DNA of 64,000 nucleotides from positions 3,472,001-3,536,000 of the forward strand of contig NZ_JAABNS010000001.1 in the NCBI RefSeq assembly GCF_009928425.1, given 5' to 3'. The position numbers were made by a program, and so were the translations under genes. This DNA comes from Pseudarthrobacter sp. ATCC 49987. Its GTDB lineage: Bacteria; Actinomycetota; Actinomycetes; Actinomycetales; Micrococcaceae. Position 1 is the stretch's first letter. Each line of letters begins with the position of its first letter. Of this stretch, positions 8,945 through 16,755 are shown piece after piece. The notes beneath the pieces are model-generated. The model saw nothing but the letters and a program-made list of their open reading frames with translations. It was not told where the DNA came from and searched no databases.

Positions 8945-9592
8945 CTAGACCTCGTAACGCCGGATGTCAACCAGTTGGCGAAGGCCATCGTGAAGCTTCG
9001 ACCTCGTGCCCCAACGGGCTGGCAAGGTTGGCGGCGCCGCGTTCTCTCCGACCGTGATCCTGATCCCGGCGACCGCCCCGGTCCAGGCACCCGCAGGGTC
9101 GCGGCGCCCTACCAGCTGGGCACCGATGTACCCCTTCTGGAGCTGGAACACCTGTGTCTGGGTTCCCGAGCAATCGACTTCGAAGACCTTATCTTCGCCG
9201 CCGCCTACCGTGTACTGGGAGAGGCTAATCTGGGCTTGGGGGATGCCTACACACGCTGCGGTGACAGTGTGCGGGCCAGCGGTTGTCACTGTCGCGCCTT
9301 TGCTGAAGCCGACGCCTGGTCCGTCGGCCGGGCCGGTGTCGGCCAGGAGAACCGACCCGGGTACCCTGGCCAGGCGCTGATCCAGTTCAGCGTAGTTGCG
9401 CGCTTCCACAGCCAGGATGTCCGGGTCCTTCGCGGGGAGGGTGGGCCCGGGCCGGAGGCTTGCGCCTGCCGCCGTTGGCTGGGGATCGTCCCCGTCCTCG
9501 TAAGCGCAGGCGGCCAGGCCCCCGGCCAGGGGCATAGCGATAATGAGCGCCAGAAGGCAGCGGACTGTTTTCGTTCCCCCAGGACCAGACAT
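8945..9592 (-). CDS. Predicted lipoprotein of unknown function
   Basis: The N-terminus has a basic stretch, a hydrophobic core (LLALIIAMPLAGG) and a lipobox LAAC, so Cys29 should be lipidated and the protein anchored outside the membrane. The remaining ~190 residues show no domain I recognise; two cysteines (ACVGIP, VDCSG) could form a disulphide. I start at ATG 9592. A GTG at 9631 overlaps the stop of the glycosyltransferase gene (GTGA) and would add 13 residues; it is a real alternative because 9592 lacks a good ribosome site. Either way it looks like the last or next-to-last gene of the glycosyltransferase operon. Confidence 0.72.
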   Translation of the reverse strand: MSGPGGTKTVRCLLALIIAMPLAGGLAACAYEDGDDPQPTAAGASLRPGPTLPAKDPDILAVEARNYAELDQRLARVPGSVLLADTGPADGPGVGFSKGATVTTAGPHTVTAACVGIPQAQISLSQYTVGGGEDKVFEVDCSGTQTQVFQLQKGYIGAQLVGRRDPAGAWTGAVAGIRITVGENAAPPTLPARWGTRSKLHDGLRQLVDIRRYEV

Positions 9593-9627
9593 GGGCCGAG
9601 TCTGCGGCCGGTCCACCGGATGGCAAG

Positions 9628-10434
9628 TCACCTGCCCGGAACTTGGCTCTCGGGTGGCCGGTTCCGTCCCAGCGTCCGGAGGTAGGCGCCGAAGCCATGC
9701 GGCGCCCTGGCCTGGATCCGGCCCGAGGTCAGCACGCGCATGCTGTCCGTTGCCGTCACGGTGAAGGCGCGGTTGCGGAGGCTTTGCACCAGGGTCCGGT
9801 CCTCGTGCGAGGCGAGCTTCGGGAAACCCCCGGCGGCCAGGTAGGCGGAGGCCCTGACCCCGAAGTTGGCGCCGTAAATGTGTGGGTGGTCTTCCTCGAA
9901 GGGGTGGCGTTGCAGCCAGCGCCGGAGCAGCTCCGGGTCCATCCCGGCGGGGTCCGGTTCCACCGAGCCCAGGACTGCGTCGGCTCCGGCCTCGGCGAAT
10001 TCCAGTTGGCGGACGAGCCAGTTTTCCGGAACCTGTGAGTCAGCGTCCGTGTTGGCGAGCCACGTCCGTCCGGCCCACGGCGGCGGAGTCCAGCGTTTGC
10101 CGGGCGGCCGCCGCCGGGCTGTGCCGACGCCGGCCGCCCGGATGCCGGCTGCCCGGCTGGCACCGGCGTTGCGGAAGTCCACTTCGAGGGCTCTGAAGCG
10201 CGGGTCGGCCGCTGTGTAGCCGGCCGTGATGCCGGCGGAGCCGTCGGTGCAGCTGTCCAGGACCACTGTCACCTGGACCTCCACGTCGGGACGCAGCCGC
10301 CCCAGGGCGTCGGCGGCGCGCTGCACGGCCAGCAGCGCGCGGCTGAGGTGCTCGTCCTCATTGTGGGCCGGCATCACGACGGCGATCCGGTCGATGCTGT
10401 GTCCGCGCGGGAGCGGCAGGGCAAGGGCGGCCAT
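9628..10434 (-). CDS. Glycosyltransferase family 2
   Basis: A GT-A fold glycosyltransferase of 268 residues. The N-terminus has the GT2 opening IAVVMPAHNEDEHL (about 17-30), then VVLDSCTDG and the metal/nucleotide-sugar motif NTDADSQVP (about 128-136). YGANFGVRASAYLAAGGFP is the usual acceptor-side loop and SHEDRTL fits the catalytic ED motif. There are no membrane helices, so it is probably cytosolic. An Arg/Pro-rich insert (about 103-120) precedes the DAD motif. GGAG precedes ATG 10434, and the gene begins five bases after the PIG-L/methyltransferase stop, so it is cotranscribed with that gene. Donor and acceptor are unknown. Confidence 0.88.
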   Translation of the reverse strand: MAALALPLPRGHSIDRIAVVMPAHNEDEHLSRALLAVQRAADALGRLRPDVEVQVTVVLDSCTDGSAGITAGYTAADPRFRALEVDFRNAGASRAAGIRAAGVGTARRRPPGKRWTPPPWAGRTWLANTDADSQVPENWLVRQLEFAEAGADAVLGSVEPDPAGMDPELLRRWLQRHPFEEDHPHIYGANFGVRASAYLAAGGFPKLASHEDRTLVQSLRNRAFTVTATDSMRVLTSGRIQARAPHGFGAYLRTLGRNRPPESQVPGR

Positions 10435-10439
10435 TTCTC

Positions 10440-11867
10440 CTACCCTTCCGGGCCCGGCACGACGGTGGTTGCCGGCTGGGGGTCCCCGGCGGACCCGGGC
10501 GCGACCAGGACCTCCAGGATGAAGTCGCGTTCCCGGTACAGTCCGGCGTCGGCCCAGCCCAGTTGGCGTCGTGCGGCGGCGTGCACGGCGTCGCCGTCGA
10601 GCTCCCAGCCGGAGATCGGATGGCGCCAGTGGCACAGGGCCAGGGTGCCGCCGGGCAGGAGCGCGGCTTCGACCCGCTCGAACAGCCCGGCCAGCTCGCC
10701 GGGCGAAAGGTAGTAGCCCACCTCGGAGACCACGATCAGGTCGAACCGGCCGTCCGGCCAGTCCGTCGGGACGGTGAGGTGGCTGGTCCGGGCGGCGGGG
10801 AGGTGTTCGAGGCGCCGGGCGGCGTGCGCCAGCGCGGCGCTGCTCGCGTCCACGGCCAGGAAGCTGGCGCAGCGTTGCGCGAGTTCGACGCTGAGGGTCC
10901 CGATCGAGCAGCCGATCTCCAGTCCTGCCGTGTAGTTCAGGCCGGGCAGGGCCGCGAGGGTGAGGGTGCGTTTGCGGTGTTCGTACCAGCTGGTCGTGTA
11001 CTGCCAGGGGTCGTCCGTTCCGGTGTGGACGGCGTCGAAAACCCCTTCCGCATCGGCGGCGGCGTAGGAACCGGCACCGGCGGCGGCCGGGCCCTGCCAC
11101 GCAAACGTCTCGAAGGGCCGGTCGAAGTGTGCCAGGAACGCCGGCGGGAGCAGCACCTCATCCCCGGGCTGGCCGGACAGCGGCCGGACTTGAGAGGTGT
11201 GGGAGGACATCGCTGCCGCCTTGGCCCGCCGTTCGGCGGGGTTCAGCGGCAGGCGCAGCCAGGACTGCCAGGCCGGGTCCGCGGTGTCCGCCCAGAGCCA
11301 GTACCAGATGGGGTACTCGAGCAGTCCGTGGCCGCCAGCGCCTGCGGCCTCGGCGGCGGCGGCGCCCAGTGCCTCGTGGTCGGTGTGGCCGTCGTGCCGG
11401 TAGGGGGCCACAATCGTGATGTGCCCCGCCGGCAGTCCCGTTGCGGCTGTTGTGTCGGTAATGGCGCGCTGCAGCGCGGCGTGCACCTCCGGCCGGTGCC
11501 CGGCGAGCTTGCCATCGGGCAAGGCGAGGTACCGCCAGTCCGGATCCGGCAGCAGATGCGTCAGCGCGCCGCCGAATTCCTTGAGCCGCACGGCGGCGAG
11601 CTGTTCCGGCGTCGTCGTGGGAGAGTCCGGGTGGGAGGCCTCCCCCGCCGTGCACAACAGCACCGTGACCCGGGCGCCCAGCCCCCGCAGCCGGGCCATC
11701 AGGCCGCCGGCGCCGAGGGATTCGTCGTCGGGGTGCGCGGCCAGGACGATGAAAGCCTGGCCGGCGAGCTCGCCGGCGTCGAGCGGCAACTTCGGGAGCG
11801 CAGCCAGCCCGCTGGCTGCCCACGCGTCCTCGCTGGTGCCGGTGTCCTGGTGGGTGAAGCTCACCAC
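10440..11867 (-). CDS. Fused PIG-L deacetylase and NodS-like SAM methyltransferase
   Basis: Two-domain protein of 475 residues. Residues ~35-230 are a PIG-L/LmbE zinc deacetylase: AHPDDE (44-49) carries the metal and catalytic residues and HDGHTDHEALG supplies the second half of the site. This family removes acetyl from N-acetylglucosamine-type substrates, as in MshB and BshB. Residues ~280-450 are a SAM-dependent methyltransferase (LEIGCSIGT from 316, FDLIVVSEVGYYL) that resembles NodS, the N-methyltransferase of nodulation factors. A deacetylase fused to an amine methyltransferase suggests deacetylation followed by methylation of the exposed amine; this is inference. GTG start overlaps the dehydrogenase stop (GTGGTGA). 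Confidence 0.88.
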   Translation of the reverse strand: MVSFTHQDTGTSEDAWAASGLAALPKLPLDAGELAGQAFIVLAAHPDDESLGAGGLMARLRGLGARVTVLLCTAGEASHPDSPTTTPEQLAAVRLKEFGGALTHLLPDPDWRYLALPDGKLAGHRPEVHAALQRAITDTTAATGLPAGHITIVAPYRHDGHTDHEALGAAAAEAAGAGGHGLLEYPIWYWLWADTADPAWQSWLRLPLNPAERRAKAAAMSSHTSQVRPLSGQPGDEVLLPPAFLAHFDRPFETFAWQGPAAAGAGSYAAADAEGVFDAVHTGTDDPWQYTTSWYEHRKRTLTLAALPGLNYTAGLEIGCSIGTLSVELAQRCASFLAVDASSAALAHAARRLEHLPAARTSHLTVPTDWPDGRFDLIVVSEVGYYLSPGELAGLFERVEAALLPGGTLALCHWRHPISGWELDGDAVHAAARRQLGWADAGLYRERDFILEVLVAPGSAGDPQPATTVVPGPEG

Positions 11868-12967
11868 GGGTGATCCCCCTTGAGCGTGAGGGCTCCGAGC
11901 TGTGCGTCGTCGCGCATGGCGTGGTGCTGCCGGATGTACAGAGACAGGTCAGCCATCCGCTTGCCGTAGACCGGGTCGAAGGCGAGCGGGGCGGGTCCAA
12001 GGTTCTGGCTGGCCAGGGTCTGGATGCGTTCGACGGCGGTGGCCACGTTGCCGCGGACGCGGAGGGCCTCGCTCCAGGCGCCGCGGTCCGAGAGTTCCCC
12101 GGCATCGACCCGCGCGGCGGTCCGGGCCAGGTATCCGGTCAGGGCGGTGAGGGTGCGGTCGATCTCGCCGAGGTGGGCGAGGGCGAGCTGGTCCGGTTCG
12201 CGGCCGCCGTCGGCAGCTGCGAGCAGGGATACCTTGAACCCGCGGGCCACCGCGACGGCGCCGCCCAGCCAGCACGCCGCCACGCCCATGCCGCCCCAGG
12301 CGAAGCCGGGCCGGCGGTAATACCAGCCGGCGTCGCCCAGCGGCACGGCCGGAACGGCACCGAAGTGCACGGTGCCGCTGGGGATTTCCGTGAGTCCCCG
12401 GCTGGTCCACTGCGGGTCCTCGAAGCTGACGCCGTGGGCGTGGAGGTCGACGGCGAAGGCCGCCCGGCCGCCGTCGTCCAGGTGGGCGGTCACGACAGCG
12501 TGGTCCAGCTGGGCGGCCAGGGAGCACCACGGTTTGGCGCCGTGCAGCAGGAAACAGCCGTCCGCCGGTTTGGCCTGGAGCCGCAGGCCGGCGGCTTCGG
12601 CGGCAAACACGCCCCAGGCGCCGTCGAAGTGGACGCCGTCGAAGTCCGGGCAGTCCCAGCCGTTCAGGGCCGCCTGGCCGGTGGCCTGGGCGAGGATCGC
12701 CGCCGCGTCCAGATGGGGTTCAATGGCCCGGCCGGCGGCGACGTCGACGGCCGTGACCGACGCCAGGATTTCCCACAGGAAGGCCGTCCGGCCCTCGCCG
12801 GGGTTCGGGGCGGTCGCCGCCGCGGCCTTGGCCAGCTCCAGCAACGCCGGGACGTCGCCGACGGCGGACCGGGCCGCCGCCAGCAGGGGGCCGAGGCCGG
12901 CCAGGTCCTCCGGCGCAGAACTGATCCTGACGGCGACGGGCCGCTGGGAATCGGGAGTCCGGTTCAT
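11861..12967 (-). CDS. Acyl-CoA dehydrogenase homologue
   Basis: A 368-residue member of the acyl-CoA dehydrogenase superfamily. The C-terminal helical domain ends in LYIRQHHAMRD, a typical tail for the branch linked to PIG-L and GT2 genes. The middle beta domain (GAKPWCSLAAQLDHAVV) is visible. It is shorter at the N-terminus than catabolic enzymes, and I cannot point to a clear catalytic Glu, so oxidation of an acyl-CoA is not certain; it may act on a carrier-bound or glycan-linked chain. First gene of the operon, with a palindrome at 13061-13074 about 95 bases upstream. Confidence 0.8.
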   Translation of the reverse strand: MNRTPDSQRPVAVRISSAPEDLAGLGPLLAAARSAVGDVPALLELAKAAAATAPNPGEGRTAFLWEILASVTAVDVAAGRAIEPHLDAAAILAQATGQAALNGWDCPDFDGVHFDGAWGVFAAEAAGLRLQAKPADGCFLLHGAKPWCSLAAQLDHAVVTAHLDDGGRAAFAVDLHAHGVSFEDPQWTSRGLTEIPSGTVHFGAVPAVPLGDAGWYYRRPGFAWGGMGVAACWLGGAVAVARGFKVSLLAAADGGREPDQLALAHLGEIDRTLTALTGYLARTAARVDAGELSDRGAWSEALRVRGNVATAVERIQTLASQNLGPAPLAFDPVYGKRMADLSLYIRQHHAMRDDAQLGALTLKGDHPW

Positions 12968-13060
12968 TCGGGCCTGTTCTCCTTCGAAGGGTCTCTGGTG
13001 CTGTTGGCGTCCATGCCTGCCGGTCGGGCTACTGCCCGGTAATTTCGGCCGTCAGTAAAT

Positions 13061-13074
13061 CTAAGCACACTTAG
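13061..13074. promoter_or_regulatory. Palindrome CTAAG-CACA-CTTAG, putative operator
   Basis: Five-base arms around a four-base centre, 94-107 bases upstream of the acyl-CoA dehydrogenase start. On the minus strand a TAGATT -10-like hexamer overlaps it. An almost identical site is at 48189-48202. Size and symmetry fit a TetR-type operator, but the regulator is not identified. Confidence 0.45.
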
Positions 13075-13126
13075 CACTTTGGGAATTCCGGTGTCAGGTC
13101 CGGTGCCGGCGCGGCGCCCGCCGCTG

Positions 13127-13804
13127 CTACACCACCCGCGCCAGGGCGAAGCCGTCCCAGCCTTTGGAACCCACGGTCTGGATCACGGTGCCGTCCAGCC
13201 TCGGGTCCTCGCCCAGCATGTGCAGGGCGCTGATGATGCCCGGGGCGTTGACGGCATCCATGGCGGGATCCAGCACGGCGCCTTCCCAGACCACGTTGTC
13301 CATCACGACGGCGGTGCCCGGCCGGCCGAGGCGGATGGCCCAGTCGAGGTAGTGCGGATTGTTTTCCTTGTCGGCGTCGATGAAGACGAAATCGAAGGGC
13401 TCGACGCCTTCGTCGGCGAGCGCGTGCAGCGTCTCCAGTGCCGCCCCGACCCGGATCTCGACAAGATGGCCCAGCCCGGCGGCGTCGACGTTGGCGCGGG
13501 CCACGGCGGCGTGTTTGGGCAGGTACTCGCAGGTGAGGAGCTGGCCGCCGTCGGGCAGCCCCTGGGCCATCCAGATGGTGCTGAAGCCGGCCAGGGTCCC
13601 GATCTCCAGCACCCGCCGGGCACCGGAGAGCTGCACGAGCAGCTTGAGCAGCTTCCCGGCGTTAGGGGCGACCTCGATGGGAGGCATGCCCGCCTCGAGG
13701 GCGCTGGTTACGGCGCGTCTAAGGGAGTTGTCCGGGCGGACCACAACCTCGGACAGGAAGCCCTCGACGGCGGTCCAGCGGGCGGTGGGCTGATGCTCGA
13801 ACAT
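13127..13804 (-). CDS. O-methyltransferase, family 3 (CCoAOMT-like)
   Basis: SAM-dependent methyltransferase of 225 residues. It has VLEIGTLAGFSTIWMA (SAM motif I), FDFVFIDADKENNPHYLDW (motif with the metal-binding Asp typical of cation-dependent catechol/CCoA methyltransferases) and VVMDNVVWEG. The acceptor is unknown; catechol-like hydroxyls are usual in this family. The open frame extends upstream of ATG 13804, but the family N-terminus and a GGGGG stretch support 13804. Separate from the dehydrogenase operon, whose promoter lies downstream of it. Confidence 0.87.
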   Translation of the reverse strand: MFEHQPTARWTAVEGFLSEVVVRPDNSLRRAVTSALEAGMPPIEVAPNAGKLLKLLVQLSGARRVLEIGTLAGFSTIWMAQGLPDGGQLLTCEYLPKHAAVARANVDAAGLGHLVEIRVGAALETLHALADEGVEPFDFVFIDADKENNPHYLDWAIRLGRPGTAVVMDNVVWEGAVLDPAMDAVNAPGIISALHMLGEDPRLDGTVIQTVGSKGWDGFALARVV

Positions 13805-13860
13805 GCCCCCAGTCTTCCAGCCGGCCTGTCCCGGCGGTAGGGCCCGTTCGGCCCTGGGTC

Positions 13861-14229
13861 CTAGCCTGCGGCCGGACCCGGAGCGTCCCCGAGGGCCTGT
13901 TCCAGCCGGTCCAGTTTTCCGGTGAGTTCGCCCGTGTAGCCCGGGCGGATGTCTGCCTTGATGACGAGGGAGACCCTGCTGCCGTAGCGGCCCACGGCCT
14001 CGGTGGCGCGCTTCACGACGTCGAAGACTTCGTCCCACTCGCCCTCGATCGTGGTGAACATCGAGTCGGTATGGTTCGGCAGGCCGGACTCCCGGACGAT
14101 CCGCACCGCTTCGGCAACGGCGTCGTGGACCGAAGCCTCGTCCGCCGGGACCGCCGCGGAACCGGCGGGTGAGTCGCCGGCCGTTTGAGCGGGACGGCCT
14201 GAGGGTGCGACAGAAAATGCAAGCAACAT
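13861..14229 (-). CDS. Thiamine-binding/MTH1187-family protein (DUF77)
   Basis: A 122-residue protein. Segments LLAFSVAP, DEASVHDAVAEAVRIVRESGLPNHTDSMFTTIEGEWDEVF and a C-terminal RVSLVIKADIRPG follow the MTH1187/YkoF-like ferredoxin-fold family; members bind thiamine or its precursors and form tetramers. A Pro/Ala/Gly-rich insert of about 20 residues separates the first strand from the first helix and is unusual for this compact family. Divergent from the TetR gene. Confidence 0.78.
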   Translation of the reverse strand: MLLAFSVAPSGRPAQTAGDSPAGSAAVPADEASVHDAVAEAVRIVRESGLPNHTDSMFTTIEGEWDEVFDVVKRATEAVGRYGSRVSLVIKADIRPGYTGELTGKLDRLEQALGDAPGPAAG

Positions 14230-14346
14230 GGCACCAGTCTTTCACGTGCTCCAGCGCCCTGCCGGTGGGGATGGCGCCCGGTGATCAACCGGTCCGCGGC
14301 CCGAACGGGGACAGGGGCCGGTCGACGAACCCGTCACATTAGTCAC

Positions 14347-14358
14347 TACTCGGGAGTA
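14347..14358. promoter_or_regulatory. Palindrome TACTC-GG-GAGTA, putative TetR operator
   Basis: A perfect five-base inverted repeat with a two-base centre, 38 bases upstream of the TetR-family gene and in the divergent intergenic region with the thiamine-binding-type gene. Position and symmetry fit autoregulation. Confidence 0.5.
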
Positions 14359-14396
14359 ATCTCCCCGGCCCGGCCTTGCGTTGCTAACCTAGGCAA

Positions 14397-15029
14397 ATGA
14401 ACCGGGTAGCAGACCGCAGGCCGCTCCGCGCCGATGCCGCGCGGAACGTTGACAAGATCATCACCGCCGCCCGGCAGTGCTTCCGCGAGCACGGCCCCGA
14501 GGTCCCGCTGCAGACCATCGCCGTGACCGCCGGAGTTGGTCCTGCCACCCTTTTCAGGAACTTCGCCGACAAGGAGGAACTCGTCCTCGCGGCGCTGCAC
14601 CGCCAACTCGGACTGCTGGTCGATCCCGTCATCGAGGAGGCCCTCGCCGGGCCCGACGCCGCCGACGGCCTCTTCCGCGTCATTGACGCGCTGATGGGCG
14701 TGGCCAGCGAAGAAGCCAACCTCCTGGGAGCCGTGGCCGGCCGCCGCGGACTGCTCACGGGGATCACGGGCGATCTGATCGAGTCCGTGGCCATCCTCTT
14801 GGGCCGCGGGCAGGGCCAGGGCACGCTGCGCAGCGATATTTCGATGACGGACCTGATCCGGCTGCTGGCCATGCTGATTGGCGTGGTGGACACCATGGAG
14901 GCAGGTTCGGATGCGTGGCGCCGTCCGGTCGCCCTCGTCGAGGACGCCATCCGCACGGAGCGCCCCCACCGGCCGCTGCCGCCGCAGGCACCGCTGCCGG
15001 GCACCGCCTTCGATTCTGTCCTCGGCTAG
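14397..15029 (+). CDS. TetR/AcrR-family transcriptional regulator
   Basis: A 210-residue one-component repressor. The N-terminal helix-turn-helix is clear (DKIITAARQCFREHGPEVPLQTIAVTAGVGPATLFRNFADKEELV, residues about 18-62). The ligand domain (70-190) is of the TetR_C SbtR-like type. The C-terminus is proline-rich. It probably controls itself through the 14347-14358 palindrome and the YkvA-type gene that begins five bases after its stop. Confidence 0.9.
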   Translation: MNRVADRRPLRADAARNVDKIITAARQCFREHGPEVPLQTIAVTAGVGPATLFRNFADKEELVLAALHRQLGLLVDPVIEEALAGPDAADGLFRVIDALMGVASEEANLLGAVAGRRGLLTGITGDLIESVAILLGRGQGQGTLRSDISMTDLIRLLAMLIGVVDTMEAGSDAWRRPVALVEDAIRTERPHRPLPPQAPLPGTAFDSVLG

Positions 15030-15034
15030 GACCG

Positions 15035-15451
15035 GTGTCATGGGAAACCGTGCTCGGCGCTGCCGGCGGTCTGCTGCTGGTCTACGCCGTCCTGTTGCTC
15101 CTCCTGTGGGGTTATGCCCGCAGGCACCCGGAAACGGTCACCATGAAGGACGCCCTGCGGTTGCTGCCAGACCTGTTGAGACTCCTGCGGCGGCTGGTCG
15201 CTGACAACACCCTGGGCGCAGGCGTGCGGATTAGGCTCGCCCTGCTGCTGGCTTATCTGCTCTCGCCGCTCGACCTTGTGCCGGATTTCGTGCCGGTGAT
15301 TGGCTACGCGGACGACGTGATCATCGTGGCCCTCGTGTTGCGTTCCGTGATCGCGCGGGCGGGTGAGGACGCGCTGCGCCGGCACTGGCCGGGAACGCCC
15401 GACGGGCTGCAGCTCATCCTCAAGCTCGCCGGCCTCGGAGCGCCGCGGTAG
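15035..15451 (+). CDS. YkvA/DUF1232-family membrane protein
   Basis: About 138 residues from GTG 15035. An N-terminal transmembrane helix (LLLVYAVLLLLLWGY) is followed by the DUF1232 core with LLLAYLLSPLDLVPDFVPVIGYADD, a conserved re-entrant/helical motif. Function unknown; DUF1232 proteins are small membrane proteins linked in places to stress. Probably cotranscribed with the TetR gene. Confidence 0.82.
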   Translation: MSWETVLGAAGGLLLVYAVLLLLLWGYARRHPETVTMKDALRLLPDLLRLLRRLVADNTLGAGVRIRLALLLAYLLSPLDLVPDFVPVIGYADDVIIVALVLRSVIARAGEDALRRHWPGTPDGLQLILKLAGLGAPR

Positions 15452-15455
15452 GACC

Positions 15456-16172
15456 TCAGGTGCTGAAGGCCGTCCCGGCCGGCACGCCGTCGAACCTCCG
15501 GAGGATCTCCTCGGCGACGATCCGGAGCTTGACGTTCCTGGTGTTGGAGACCTTGGACAGCAGGTCGACCGCTTCGGACTGCGAGCACCGGCTCTGGGCC
15601 ATGAGGATGCCGGTGGCCAGGTTGATCACGGTCCGCGACCGCATTGCCTGCATCAGGTCCCGGTTCAGGCCCTTGGCAGAATCGAGCCGGACAGCCATCC
15701 GCAGCACTTTGGCGGCGCGGAAGGCGAGAGCCGCGCAGGCCACCGCGTCGTCGTCGAAAGCCTCGGGAGACGTCGACGAGAAGGTCAGGACCGCGGACCG
15801 GTCCTCCAGCATGGCTACGGCGAGGATACTGCGGCTCCCGCGCTGGGCAGCTGCCCGCTGGTAGCGCCGCCACCTGGGATCCATCGTCGTGTCAGGCACC
15901 AGCACGGCCAGCCCGGTCTGCCGGGCCTCCAGCCCCGGACCCTCCGCAACGTCGTCCTGCATCCGTTCCAGTATCAGGGCCTCGCGGCTGCCCGGCAGGG
16001 CTGCCGGTTGACGGTGCCGGGCCACCAGCACCGAACACCGCACCGGGCGGCCGGTTTCGGCTGCGGCGGACTCGGCGGCCAGGCCGGCCAACTGCCGGAG
16101 GAAATCCTCCAGCACGTCGTTGTCGAGCAGTAAATCCTGCAGGCGCTCCGAAAGCCGGGTTTTCAGAATCAA
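15456..16172 (-). CDS. GAF-ANTAR transcription antitermination regulator
   Basis: A 238-residue two-domain protein. Residues ~20-160 form a GAF-like sensory domain (SVLVARHRQP, VPDTTMDPRWRRY, SILAVAML). Residues ~168-230 are an ANTAR RNA-binding three-helix domain (LMQAMRSRTVINLATGILM, QSRCSQSEAVDLL, LRIVAEEILRR). ANTAR proteins bind paired hexaloop hairpins in mRNA leaders and block terminators. No such leader target was recognised nearby. Starts inside the stop region of the upstream 63-codon gene (4-base overlap), so the two are translationally coupled. Confidence 0.9.
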   Translation of the reverse strand: MILKTRLSERLQDLLLDNDVLEDFLRQLAGLAAESAAAETGRPVRCSVLVARHRQPAALPGSREALILERMQDDVAEGPGLEARQTGLAVLVPDTTMDPRWRRYQRAAAQRGSRSILAVAMLEDRSAVLTFSSTSPEAFDDDAVACAALAFRAAKVLRMAVRLDSAKGLNRDLMQAMRSRTVINLATGILMAQSRCSQSEAVDLLSKVSNTRNVKLRIVAEEILRRFDGVPAGTAFST

Positions 16173-16360
16173 TCCTCCGCCGGCTTCTCTTTGGCTTCCT
16201 GCAGGTGGTGCTGCAGCTTCTCCTCGGCCTCCCGCCGGCGTCGTGCCATCTCGCGCAGCTCCCGGGTGGACTCGGCCCCTGGCGGAACGAACGGCTCATG
16301 CGGCTTGTGGTGCGGGCCTTTGCCGGGCGCAGGGGCATCCGGCTGGTCGTTGTCGCTCAT
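16169..16360 (-). CDS. Small charged coiled-coil protein coupled to the ANTAR gene
   Basis: A 63-residue protein. The first half is Pro/His/Gly-rich and disordered; the second half (ELREMARRRREAEEKLQHHL) is a strongly charged helix able to form a coiled coil. No known family. GGGAG lies about ten bases before the ATG. The ATGA-type overlap with the GAF-ANTAR start argues that it is translated and tied in expression to the regulator. Confidence 0.65.
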   Translation of the reverse strand: MSDNDQPDAPAPGKGPHHKPHEPFVPPGAESTRELREMARRRREAEEKLQHHLQEAKEKPAED

Positions 16361-16443
16361 AACCGAATGCTCCCATGGGGCGCGGGAGGCAAGTAGGGAC
16401 TAAAGACCGTTACGGAGCAGTACGGCGGCAGTCGGTGCGGCTG

Positions 16444-16755
16444 CTAGTTCCAGCCCAGCAGCCTGAGTCCGGCTGCCGCCCCGGCTCCGGCGAGGACGAC
16501 CACGAGGAAGGGGGCCCGGAACACGAGGGCGATGCCGGCCGCGGCCAGTGCCCCCAGGCGCGCGTCCAGCGCCAGCGTCTGGCCCGAGGCCACGGTGTTC
16601 ACAATTGTCAGGGACGCCAGCAGGCCAATGGTCATGGTGCCGGCGATCCGGGACATCCGGGGATCACGGAGCACGCTGGCCGGGACCAGATAGCCCAGCA
16701 GTTTCCAGGCGTACGCCAACAGGCACGAGAGCAGCAGCCACATCCACAGGGTCAT
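16444..16755 (-). CDS. azlD: AzlD-family branched-chain amino acid exporter small subunit
   Basis: A 103-residue membrane protein with three to four hydrophobic segments; AYAWKLLGYLVP and RIAGTMTIGLLASLTIVNT match AzlD proteins. With AzlC it forms a two-component exporter (BrnFE-like in Corynebacterium) for branched-chain amino acids. Start overlaps the azlC stop by four bases. Confidence 0.85.
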   Translation of the reverse strand: MTLWMWLLLSCLLAYAWKLLGYLVPASVLRDPRMSRIAGTMTIGLLASLTIVNTVASGQTLALDARLGALAAAGIALVFRAPFLVVVLAGAGAAAGLRLLGWN

